Notes under the pieces: generated by a model
Database searches by the model: none
What the model was told of the DNA's origin: nothing
The model's input: the letters and a program-made list of their open reading frames with translations, nothing else
Position numbers and translations under genes: made by a program
From: Flaccisagitta enflata
Taxonomy: Eukaryota > Chaetognatha > Sagittoidea > Aphragmophora
NCBI GenBank assembly: GCA_965153355.1
Contig: OZ231127.1
Location: 80,414,001 to 80,478,000 of the forward strand
DNA length: 64,000 bases
Direction: 5' to 3'
Part shown: piece after piece, positions 39,901 to 50,100 of the stretch
Position numbering within the stretch: position 1 is the stretch's first letter
How the letters are laid out: the number at the start of each line of letters is the position of its first letter

Positions 39901-42900
39901 TTCCTTGATTCTAGTTTTGTCTTTTTCTTCTTCTTGGGCTGTTTCACCGTCTCGCAACTTTTGCCTTAATTTGGCTATGTCGCGTCTCAACTCCTTCAGT
40001 ACTCTGACTGATTCACTCAACTCGTTGGCGCTGTTTTTGTTTTGATTATATTTATGCTCAGCTGCATCTTTCTCTAATTGTATGGCCTGTATTTGCATTT
40101 TTAGAGACTCCATTGCCTCTTTTGCTGATGTGCATTCGGTTTTCTTATCTTCTAATTCTTTCTTTGCGTCATCATGGCGCTTTTGCAGTTTTTTCAATTG
40201 CGTCTCGAGTTCTGTAACCATCTCTTCTGCGGCTTCTGTGGCGGATTTTTGCTCATCGAGTTCTTTTTCTTGTTCCGCCCATCTGATGCGATATACTTTC
40301 AATCTGTCATTCTCTTCTGATGTTTCAGATGTGGTTTTTGCTACATCAGTTAATCGTGATTTCACAGCGGCTATTTCAGCTGTCTGTGCAGCATATTGAG
40401 CTTTGTAAAATTTATGTTGGCTCTCTTCAAGGACCACTTTGGCTTGCGCTTCATCCCGTTCATTTTTCAGCTCTGTGACCAGCTTTTTCAGCCCTTCATT
40501 CATGTCTATGTTACCTTGGCTTGTTGCCATTAGGGCGTTGATACTTTGTTGCAGCTGGTCTGCGTTGTTTTTGGCTGTGTTTAATTCTTTTCTAGATGCG
40601 TCTAGCTCTCTTTTAGCCGTGTCTCTCTCTCTTTTTGTGTTTTCTAACTTCTGATTCTTGTCCGCGCGTTCATTACTCCAATTTTTCAATTGAGTCTCAT
40701 AGCTCTCTTTGGTTTTCTCATGTCTTTTCTTGAACATTTCTGTATCAGCTTTAGCCTTTTCCAGCTCTTTCTTGTTTAGAGCTAAATCATTGTTAGCTGC
40801 TTTCAGATTTTTGACGGCTTCTTCTTTTTCTTTATCGAGAATCTTGAACTTTTCTTTCATTTCTGTTATAATTTTTTCATTCTCTTTCATCATTCTGTCA
40901 TGGGTTTTTGATTGCTTTTGGCATTCTAATAGTTTGGCTGCTTGTTCTGTCTGTAAATCAGCAAGCATTTTGGCTTGTTCTGTCTGTAAATCAGCAAGCA
41001 TTTTGGCTTGTTCGGTCAACTCTACTGTATGTTTTTCGCGTTCTAGCTCAAGTGAGTCTTTAAGAATTTTATTCTCATTTTCATTTTTCAAGAGATTTGT
41101 CCTGAGTAGATCGACTTTCTCTTGACTTGTTTTCTCATTTGTCTTAATTTGCTCTTGCAGGGTTTTTAATTGTTTGTCCAGCTCTGCTATTGCTTTAACA
41201 TTTCCTTCTTTCTCTGTTTTCAGTTTGTGTTCATAGTCTGTGATTGCTGCATTTGTTTCATTTGTGTTCATTAGAATTGTCATTTCTTTTTCTTTGATCA
41301 ATCTCTTGTCATTCTCTGCTTGCTCTTTGAGCTTGCTTATTTCTGCTTGCGCTGCTGTGATGGATGCTTCCACTTCTTTTCCTTCTCCTTCTCCTTCCCG
41401 CCTTGTTTGGGATGTTCTCAACTTGCTGGACAATTCTTGCAACTTTTCTTCTTTCTGTTTTACTACCGAGTTGATTTTGTCCAATTTTTCATTCAATGCT
41501 TGCTCGGATAATTCTTTCTCTTTCATGATAGCAGCACTTACTCTATGTGCTTGCATATTAGTCTCCATATCCTTATTGAGAGACTCTATTTTCTCTTTGA
41601 GCACTGCTGCTTGTTCCTCTTTCTCTTTGGCAATATTTGCCTTTGTGGAATTTAACGCATCAATTTCTGATTTCAGACTGTTGATGTGTGTCTCATGTGA
41701 GTCTTTTATGCTTTCCAGATGGAATATTTGTTCATTCAGACCCTGTCTTTCTGTTAGCATTTCCTCCTTGTTTTTGACCAATGCGAAATAATCAGAATTG
41801 GCTAATGATAAACCATTCTTTAGGTCCTTATTGGATTCTTCCAATATTTCGATTTGTCTTTGCCAATTTTCTTCTGCTTCTGCTCTGCTTGCTTCCAAGC
41901 ATTCTACTTTGTCTAGCAAGCTTCTGATTTCCTCTTGCAGATCCTTGATTTCATCCTGATAATCAAGGTTTGATTCTGCCATGAATTGCGAGAACTCTGT
42001 CTTACCTTTATTTTCTTCTCGCAATCTGTCACGTTCGTCCAGCTCATTTAATCTTCTCATATAGCAGTTCATCTCTAAGCAGAGAGAGAACTTATAGCGC
42101 GCTTCCGACGTGCGTGCGTTCGTTCGCGTGCATAAACTCTCAATGTCGTGCTTGTGCGATTCGCCATAGCAGACATAGCACCTGGACTCAAATAATGAAT
42201 TGCCTTCTTCGCTCACCGGTTTTCTTAATTTCCACACCACCTTTTCGAGTGTGATAACCGAGAGCTTTGTCACATCGCCTTTTAGGAACTGATCTTGTAT
42301 AGACAACAACGTCACAAGTGTTGGTTCCCCTTTTAGCCAGTCATCGTAGTCAGGAGCTGATTTCTCCTGTTCAGCCAGATCAGTATATGATGGCGATCTG
42401 CCTGATACCGCAATTTGGTCAGGCGATGGTTCATCAGAATTCCATGTTTCTAAATCTGTTTCTAGTGCCATTTCGATTCTATTTTTACGTTTATCTGGGA
42501 ACTCTTGGACATCCATGGCTTTTCTCATTCCTGCCAGGTCTAGGCTTCCTAAGACTGCTTGGATGTCGTTTGGATTGCTAATTTTTAATGGGATTTGTTC
42601 CTCAACCGTCAGTATGCCGTCATCTGATCTCTTATTTAACGGTTTACAATGTTTTGATACCCATTTTTCTATAGTGGATATTCTGTGGGGAACCATACCT
42701 TTTGAAGTCTTGGTTTTGGGATAAGCTGGCGTGTTTATGGCCGGCGAATGTTGCACCTTTGAGGATGAGCCCGTTGCCCTTGTTTTGTGCTTTGGTGCTT
42801 TTTCGCCTTTTGCATTGGAGGGCGGTTGTTTTGGCTGAGGCGCTTTATTTTCCCGTGTTGTTGTCGTCTTTGTTGACGCTGTTGAGGACGCTGAAATCTG

Positions 42901-43728
42901 GTTTGGATTTGGCGGTGCTCCGCCGGACAGCAACGCTGCTGTGAGCGGTGTCATCGGGAATTTCGGCGACCCTGCCTTGGCCGCCTTTCTAGCGGCTCCG
43001 TGGGATTGCGTATCTGCTGAATGGGATAAGGTGGTAGAAATGTTAGATGGTTTTGATTTCATTGATGACTTTTTAGGGACATAAGGCTCTGATCCGGGTT
43101 TGCAAGTCATCAATTTCTTTGCGTGAGGCGGCAATCTTTCCATCACGGCTTCTATTGGTACGCCTTCAAAAGTCTCGGTCATATTTCTTGTTTTACCGTT
43201 TATGTCAATCGTGCTCATTTGTACTGTCAATGAGTCGTCTTCAAATTGTGTCATTGAAAATGATTGCACTTGTTGTAATTGATCGTCTATGTCTGACTTA
43301 CTCTGTTGCCTAGCGCTTGATGTTGCGCTCGCTTGAGCGTGCGTTTCGCTTCCTTCCACCTGTTTTGGAATGGTCTCGTCAGCGTCAAGGTCTAATTTTG
43401 GAACGCGAATTTGGTCGTCACAGTCCGTTATGTTCGCCTGAACGATCGCTGGCGATTCTGTAGTTGAATCTCGATCCGGTATGTTCGCCGGACCGGATGT
43501 CGGCGTTCCGTCTACATCAGCGCGATCCGGTATGGTCGCCGGACCGGATATCGGCGAACCTGGTAAATCGGCACGATCCGGTATGGTCACCGGACCGGAT
43601 GTTGGCGCAACGGATGGTTCACGCGGTTGCGTCTCGTTGTCGGTGGTGGTATCGTGTTGTTCATTCAACTCGTTACTGACTGACGGACATTCATTGCCGT
43701 CATTTGTGTCCATTTTCTCGTCATCCAT
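36925..43728 (-). CDS. 2267-residue coiled-coil protein with zinc cluster, 3'-truncated by insertion
   Basis: ATG at 43728; the last four residues and the stop come from the palindromic insertion, so the native frame is cut at about 36946. Order: three degenerate SGPxxIPDRAD repeats within the first 110 residues; a Pro/Ser/Thr-rich region; an acidic stretch; a Cys/His cluster near 512-560 (CYVC...H.H...C...C...C); about 730 residues of almost continuous Glu/Lys/Gln heptad-like coiled coil (560-1290), including a perfect 14-residue tandem duplication (EQAKMLADLQT). Then follow Asp/Glu/Ser-rich and RS/KS-rich segments (repeated DERSERS units, SDSD/SSET runs) and a short KDKDKDKDKD run. It shares frame with Gag across the insertion and is probably a huge N-terminal Gag extension, perhaps scaffold- or matrix-like. 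No homologous family recognised; function is inferred only from position and composition. Confidence 0.8.
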   Translation of the reverse strand: MDDEKMDTNDGNECPSVSNELNEQHDTTTDNETQPREPSVAPTSGPVTIPDRADLPGSPISGPATIPDRADVDGTPTSGPANIPDRDSTTESPAIVQANITDCDDQIRVPKLDLDADETIPKQVEGSETHAQASATSSARQQSKSDIDDQLQQVQSFSMTQFEDDSLTVQMSTIDINGKTRNMTETFEGVPIEAVMERLPPHAKKLMTCKPGSEPYVPKKSSMKSKPSNISTTLSHSADTQSHGAARKAAKAGSPKFPMTPLTAALLSGGAPPNPNQISASSTASTKTTTTRENKAPQPKQPPSNAKGEKAPKHKTRATGSSSKVQHSPAINTPAYPKTKTSKGMVPHRISTIEKWVSKHCKPLNKRSDDGILTVEEQIPLKISNPNDIQAVLGSLDLAGMRKAMDVQEFPDKRKNRIEMALETDLETWNSDEPSPDQIAVSGRSPSYTDLAEQEKSAPDYDDWLKGEPTLVTLLSIQDQFLKGDVTKLSVITLEKVVWKLRKPVSEEGNSLFESRCYVCYGESHKHDIESLCTRTNARTSEARYKFSLCLEMNCYMRRLNELDERDRLREENKGKTEFSQFMAESNLDYQDEIKDLQEEIRSLLDKVECLEASRAEAEENWQRQIEILEESNKDLKNGLSLANSDYFALVKNKEEMLTERQGLNEQIFHLESIKDSHETHINSLKSEIDALNSTKANIAKEKEEQAAVLKEKIESLNKDMETNMQAHRVSAAIMKEKELSEQALNEKLDKINSVVKQKEEKLQELSSKLRTSQTRREGEGEGKEVEASITAAQAEISKLKEQAENDKRLIKEKEMTILMNTNETNAAITDYEHKLKTEKEGNVKAIAELDKQLKTLQEQIKTNEKTSQEKVDLLRTNLLKNENENKILKDSLELEREKHTVELTEQAKMLADLQTEQAKMLADLQTEQAAKLLECQKQSKTHDRMMKENEKIITEMKEKFKILDKEKEEAVKNLKAANNDLALNKKELEKAKADTEMFKKRHEKTKESYETQLKNWSNERADKNQKLENTKRERDTAKRELDASRKELNTAKNNADQLQQSINALMATSQGNIDMNEGLKKLVTELKNERDEAQAKVVLEESQHKFYKAQYAAQTAEIAAVKSRLTDVAKTTSETSEENDRLKVYRIRWAEQEKELDEQKSATEAAEEMVTELETQLKKLQKRHDDAKKELEDKKTECTSAKEAMESLKMQIQAIQLEKDAAEHKYNQNKNSANELSESVRVLKELRRDIAKLRQKLRDGETAQEEEKDKTRIKERLIHHIHKRIIAMEEMTNRECFLMKDLRKLIKEVTVMCESRAINYPDEISPLEESEDSNEEAESSKSDTVAVTSRHDDDATHEKAKPHTNEPSNTTERNETNVSSNDDDTDRYVSDIDDDTVDQGQTHPTEYNESKGESAQDPYGLKLNSEDEWPIREMSLRKHKTMSKSDKNKGENQAHSSNIPTHTHTIPDDKLSYHVDDNDDLMQEITHNDNENKETLKMKRKLKDRAEETRESVSEERTINSNSSSNDESEKNSKKKHSKKSKKSSKDISKKSEKLNDLSLTSNPSKGGAKRSEHESERSKKHSGRSERSDRSKYEDERSERSERSKNEDERSERRSSRSKPKNDENGRAPAKSSRRRRQSSGDDRDAKSNEVKPADSSVPNQPVMKGKTTHRIIKLASESKNENESDANDPLPPDSSRMTRKERTDHTKHSKKRAKEGKRSMNDRKSSAHDSQNSLRNMNLEMSRNMVSYPMFSPYMPNINQAMNHPSNHNPMMHSMNMGQNWQGGPQIPFGWQMPHNSGMNPNYQNYNHEMSGRQSRMSSRSHNTNMPSSSRDTSKDSRYSNTQLSTTIRREGSIRSRKNTYDSAAEVNNPAATDNEDSCAAGSKTVDAVSSKSTIPPKQHEEHGGDAPNSRSLSLKGLKIVENKHEKNDTKSKSKHKSKSSCKEESKQPKGRDDSPENDKAKRKDQKGKHEKMGTQQEPKTDNTGKKEQTSKSDDQRQNTRKVKAEVHPQREETDYQEFDLSNPSISSDSNTSSDSDDSNTTSDTNDSSETSSETGSTTSETGSSKTEESEDSSSESEDSETSSESTSDTGSSDSDEMESKDNRPLIKNQSIKSISHTNVTSDKKNKHKRYTAAPSTREVNVRQITCAPATKDKHKSTSKSKKSIKPKRSLRNPEDKDKDKDKDKDKDNGLVDSSEHEDLDPTNKAPDPKLPKRRGRKPNPETIIVRNNETEMKADEVFPRLEEPLEGKVLVHKTDGDKKHVWR

Positions 43729-44171
43729 GATTGTCTATTGTGAAATTGTCATTCAAAGAGTCGTGGTCGTTTCACCTGTGTTTTGGTTAACAAATAACGA
43801 TTAATATTGTAAATTGAGCAATTTTTGATAACGAGAGGCAAGCGAGGCAATTTTGATTGATCTTTTCGTAACGAGTAACAGAATGTGACGAAATTGAAGG
43901 CAATCATGGCATTTTAACAAAGTTATGAAATATGATATTTGTAACGAAATGTGTTTCAATAAGTGTTATTTGTAACAAATGCGAATGAAATATGGCGATT
44001 GCGGTAAAACATGTAATTATATGGCGTAATATAATGCGATTGTTCAATGGAATACGCGCGTCTCGAATATGTGAAAATTATATGTCTCTTTTGCGCGAAA
44101 CGCGCGGAATGCTGATTTCGTGCCAGACGTCTTTTTGCCTATTGCGCAAAAGTCTTACTTTTTCGCAAAAC
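43729..44171. other. Non-coding spacer between the two giant ORFs
   Basis: 440 bases rich in GTAACGA/GTAACAAA-like short repeats (AACGAGTAACAG, TTTGTAACGAAATG). It separates the 2178-residue ORF stop from the next ATG and may hold a promoter or splice acceptor, but no clear TATA box is present. Confidence 0.5.
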
Positions 44172-47100
44172 TCATGCTTCGTCGGAGCGCCTTTTGTTTC
44201 CGTCGCTCTCCACTTCCTCATCCTCCTCGGATGCATTATCCGGATCTATTCGAAGGATCTCGCTCGCGCGCTCTTTTCCACTTTCTCTACATATTTGCAG
44301 CCATTCGGGGTCCCACTTTTTCCATTCTTCAGGATCTTTCAACTTTTCTGCTCGGCTTTTTATTTTCTTTTCCATTTCTCTGTATCTTTGATATTCAGCT
44401 TTTGCGTCTTCACACACTTCATGCATTATGTCATTCATATCTCTGTCTGTCATCAGATCTTTTATTTCCTCGATGAGCTCTTTTTCTATCTGTTTTCTGT
44501 AATTTGCCAATCCGTCTGGGCCTAGGCGGAAAGCTGCATCCCAATACGATTCCATCTGCAATCTGACAGATCTAGTATGTGTGTTATTTGTTGCAAGTGA
44601 ATCGTTCACATCGCTTAATAGCCTTGTTCGGCCCCCCAAAGCGGATGGATGGACGCCGATGAATTCTTCATGATAATCTGAAATATCATTTCTCTTCTTC
44701 TTGACGAATAATCTAGGGGCATTTATTGTTGCACTCACCGCATGAGTATTTTTCACCCCGCATTGGCATGTGGCTTCAGAGTGTTGCTGCAGCTCTTTGT
44801 TTACTTTTCTCAATGTTTTTCTTATTTTGCATGCCATTTCGTGTTTTGATGGTAATTCGTCAGTCATTTCTAATTCTGTCATTTTGTCTTCTTGTGATGG
44901 TTCACATTCACTACATTCTTTCCCCTTTTTGTGCTCATCTTGTCTTTTTATTTCCTGCAATATGCCCATGAGATAATTTGTGATTCCTTCTTCAGGTGGT
45001 GGTGCTTCCTCTAGTTGTTTTGTGATCGAGAAAAGCAATTCTACTCCTGTTTTTGGTCTTTGTATGGATGGGTTGTTGTCAAAATCTTGTTTTTTTGTTT
45101 TGACATACTGCTTCATTGAATTGTCCTCTCTTATGCGTGCCAGCTTTTCTCTTTCTGCTTGAGCTTGTGGTTTATTCATGGATCTGTTTTGTTGCTCAAG
45201 AGATTTTTCTCTAGCCTTCTTTGATTTTCTGTCAAGTTTGAACAATGTCATGATAAATTTCATGATTTGTTTTTCTGCTGATTTTGTGTATTCTTCATTG
45301 ACAGATATATCATCTGGCATTGCAGGATTAGCACATGCGTGTGTTGTGCTTAAATCTTCATTTTCATGTTCATGGGAAGAGGGCGTTGACCCCTCATCGG
45401 CTGAATTGGTTGTTGTCTCCGTGTCTGAGTCATCACTTGCTATGGTTATGGCACTGATTGTACCTGGCTGCCAATTATCATTTTCATCATCACTGGACTC
45501 TGAACACGTTGTGACCAAGTCAGGTGGATTATCTGAATCATCGTCATCGTCATATGAACGAGAGCCTATTTTCAGCTTTTTGCTAGCATCAGCCTTCCTC
45601 CATTCGCCATTTATATTTTCCCAGGTGCCATCAGTTAGTTTTTCACCTGGTTTATGTTTCCGGCCGATGTCTTTATCTGGTTTCTTGACTCTGAATTTCT
45701 CAATTGCTTTTCTGTCTGATTTCGAATTTGGACGACAGAAAGTTTGGTCTATGTAATTTTGCAATTGCTTTGCTGTTGCATCGTCTTTGGTGTGTCCAGT
45801 TGCACCTTTTTCACTCTCGTCATCCGATGGTGAGGAGTTATCTGGTGTTGGCTCATCTTCCCAATCCATGATTTGTGTTCTTTCACGCTTTTCTGCCGAT
45901 TGGCGTAAGCGTTTCTCATTCTCTCTTATTTTCCTTAAGCATTTTGATTTTTCCCCATCAGGAATGGAAGGATCATTAAGAACATTATCTCGTCTTATGG
46001 TCGTCAAATTGCTGATGATTTCTAGACGGTTTTTATGGACTTCTGCTCTTTCGTCTAGTAATTTCTGATGCTCAGTTTTGGTATTGTTATTCATTTCAGT
46101 GTTCATGAGCTTAATCTGCTCTAACTGAATTTCACGGTAATTTTGTTTTGTGTGAGCATGTTGAAGTGACTCATTAAGGGCCTGGTCATGAATTCTCATT
46201 CGCTTTACTATCTCTTCTTGGGGCAGATTTTGCTCTTTCGCTTCCTCCTCTGCCTTTTTCGCTTCTTCTACCTTTTTGTCCATGATTTTGGATTCACGGT
46301 CACTGCTTTCAATGACCTGATCAAGCATGTCAAGGTCTCTTGTGCGTTTGTAATTCTCTAATTTTTTCTTTACATCTATATGATTTTTGATGCATTTCTG
46401 CTCTTTCTCGATTGCATCTGCAGATTCCTCTTTCTGTCTCTTTTTCTTTTGTGCAATCGTTGCTGGATCAAGGCCCTTTGAGGTCTCTTCTATGAATTTG
46501 ATACTTTGTGTACATTCGTCTTTTTTTCTTCTGATTGTTTCTATGCATTGCTTAATTTGCATATCTTTATCATCAATCTTTTTTTGAATGGAGTCGAGAA
46601 TATTTTCTCTTTGATATTTGCAATGTAGCTCTCTGTATTGCTTTAAAGTTGACTCCATTTTGGCCAGTGACTCTTTGCCCACTGCATAATTTTCGTCCCG
46701 CAGTTCTTTCAATCTGTTAAGGGTTTTGACCTGCTCTCTTCTCCATGCTGGGTCATCATCTCTTGGGTTGATTGTCCTTAACAATTCTTCTGCGGCCTTG
46801 TATTCATTTTCAGCTTCTCTGTAGCCTTGGTCTAGTTTTTCTCTGTTATCTTCCACCTCTTTCTTGCATACTTCAATCAATGCTTCTGTTTGATTTACTT
46901 TTTCATTCAAATATTGAATGATTTGCATTCTTCTTTTGTATTTTGTTGTTTCATCCTTATTTGGAATTCCTGGTGGTTGGCCTACAGCGTGGCGCCTTCT
47001 CAATTCATGAATGACCTCGTCATTGCGCCTTTTCTGTCTCGCTGCTTCAACCTCCACTTCAATTACTTTTTTTCTATCCTCTTTGTAGAGAGATTCAATC

Positions 47101-50100
47101 AACTTTCTTGCTTGTTCGTGGTCTTTAGATTTTGATTGACAAGATCGCTGCATGCGATCACATTTTTCTTCATAGTTAGCTCTAAATTCCGCTGCAGCGT
47201 CTTTTGCGACTTTAGTACAATGTTCCAATTCTCTGATTGTATCATTAATTCTGTTTAATGCTTGATGCCAGTATGTCCATTCTTGACGACCGCAATTCAC
47301 TAAGATTGCATAACCGAGGTCTTCTTCGAGTTGTTCAACTCTTTTTATTTTCTCAAGCCATGAGCATGAATAACTGGTAATTGATTCTATGCTTTGGCTG
47401 CCTTTATGAAAGTATTTGCCCTCTTCGCTGGCATCTGCTATCTTGTCCATTAGATTTTGCTGATGGACTTCTATTTTTGCTCTATCTTTTTCCTCTTGTT
47501 GATCTTTTATCACTTGCTCATCTGTTTTGCAAGCATTTTTGAACATTGCATCGGTTTCCATTGCAATCTCTATTAATCGGTCCATGACTTTCGTCACGTT
47601 CATAGATGGATCAATGCCTCCTTCACCGAGCATGCTAGGGGCGAATGGATTTAAAACTATTGCTTTTCTGTACACCCGTGCCTCTATTTTCTTTGTTTTT
47701 GGATGTATTATTGGCATGAACTCTTGCTTGCTATCTTTGATGTCTTTTGCAATGCTATATTGCCTTGCTCTTGTGCGGATTTTCTCATTCTTAAAGGTAT
47801 CCGTTGGTGATTCTAATGTCATCCAACCTTTTGGGATTATATATCCGAGACTATTTGTCTCCGTCTCAATTCCATCTGTCTTTTGACTGATTGGACGGTA
47901 TTCTGCCATCGTTACGTTGAATGACACTTTTGCTCTTCTATTCGCTCTTCTCGAACCATTTTTGCACTGCTCGGGGATTTTGTTATTGGTCAATTTAGAT
48001 TTTACTGGCTGCCCGGGCGGTGCCCGTTCATCCTTTTTCGCCTCATTCTTTGCATCATTCTTTGCGTTGGCCTTTCGATCATTCTTTTTATTATTCTTTT
48101 GACCTTTCTTTGAATCATTTTGATCATTCCTTTGATCGTTCTTTGAATCGTTTGGCTCGTTCTTTTGATCATTTTTGCCATTCTTTTGATCATTTTTGCC
48201 ATTCTTTTGATCATTTTGGTCATTATTCCGATCATTCTGATCACTCTGTTGATCATTCGGGTGATCACTCTCGGCAGTATTTACTGCTCTGTTTTGATCA
48301 GGCTGTTTATTGACCGTTTTGTTTTTATTTTTCCCCTTCTTGTTTTTGTTTTGTGATTCATCTCGGTTCTGATTAGGCGAAGTGTCATTCTCGTCATGCA
48401 CAATTATTGTTTGTTCTGTGAGTTCCACAGAATTTATCTCTTGTTCTGCGGGTGTTTGTTCAGGCTCGGGTGTTTTGTTATTTTCTCTTTCTTTCTTTCT
48501 TTCTTGCTTTCGCTGCTGTTTTCTTTGCTTTTTCATCTTTTTCGTGGCCTCTCTGCACGTTTGGTTGAATTGGTCTAGGTTATGCGTTACATTTCTGTCG
48601 CGTCTTTGAGCGCGATTTGATGGCATTTGGCGCCCGCCGGAGTACTTCCGGCCGTCAAGTGACGCTCCGCGGCGTCTGTTGTTGGCTGGTGAAAAACCTC
48701 TGTCCTGCCTTGGCATATTAATGACGCTGCCAGCCCTGCGTTGATTGGATGGCCTATTTGGGCTTCTACGGCGTCTGTTTTTGTTTTTCTGAGCGTGTTT
48801 TTGTGTAACTGGCATTTTTGGTTTCGTGTCATTTGCACTCAATCTCACCTGACACGCTTCACTTTCTAGGTATCTTTTAAGACGCGGATCAGCGTCTTGC
48901 CTTGTTTTTGACGCTTTGCGTTCATTCAATAAATCTTTGATTTTCATGATTCTGTCCGTTTTCATGTCATCATTGTGTTTCATTTTAGCCCATTTGGTAG
49001 CATGATCGTTTTGTGTATCTGGGCTTCGATTTTCGTGCCATTTGCTTTCAATCTCATTATCAATATTCTCAATCAGAGAATATATTTTGCTTAACGTGGC
49101 TTCGCTTTCTATTCTCTCACTTTGTTCAGCATACATAATCAAATCCCTGCATAAATCAATCTCTCTCACTCTGTATGCGTGCTCGTGTATGAGTTTCTCT
49201 ACCTGAAGGAGTCTGTCTTTCATGCTGTCATTATGCCTTTGCATGATCTCGGTCATTCCCGATTGGGCCACGTATGCGAATTTTAATTTTGAAAATTGAA
49301 CTTTTGATGCACGTAATGAAGCAACAAGACTTGGTAAATCGTGTGCTGAGGGTATGTTTTGTGTAAACACGCTCTGTGCATGGTCATCTTGCCTTGTTGC
49401 ACACGGAATTTCCGCGAAAACTTCGCGCCAAACTTGATGTAAGGGGGAATCTAAATAGAGCACTTTCTTATCCAGCGCTTTTTGCATAGCGCTTTCTAAT
49501 CTGCGTGTAGCGTCAGATTGGACGCAAAATATAGCGACGCCGCACATTTCGGCTAACTTTTCAGCGGATTTGACCGTTGATAGCAAAGGGAATTCTTTTT
49601 CTTTCGTTTCATGGGTTTCAAGGGCCTTGATCTCTAATGTGGCCTGCATGAGCCTCAAATCCTCAGCCGTTGTGCTAACGTGTGCTAATGAATCGTTTAG
49701 CATTTGCGTTGTTGAAATAATCATATCCAACATCTCTCTGATTTGCTCATGTTTTAATAAACGCTTCAGAATCACTTTTGGGTGTCTGTTTTTGATCGAC
49801 TTGCTGGCCTCGATTATCATATTTACCAACTCACTCTCCATCTTGATCATCGATTCAGCTAGGTATTTACAATTGCGCGTCACATTCATGGCATGCACAC
49901 CTGTTTCAGAAACTGTTTTCTTCACGTCTTTTATTTGGCCTAATTCATCTTTTGGGCCTGACATGGTTGTTTCGAATTCAGTCAAACTGTTTTCTAATTT
50001 TTGTTTTGTCTCAGCGAAAATGGTGTCATTTCCGCCTTTCGCGGCTGCTTCTAAACTCTTTTCCAATTGAGCGATACGCTTTTGCTGTAAAACAGCCTTG

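Noticed and set aside
37397-43804. Plus-strand Ser/Leu-rich frames opposite the coiled-coil ORF
   Set aside because: Antisense of Glu/Lys/Ser-rich codons; membrane-like look is an artefact.
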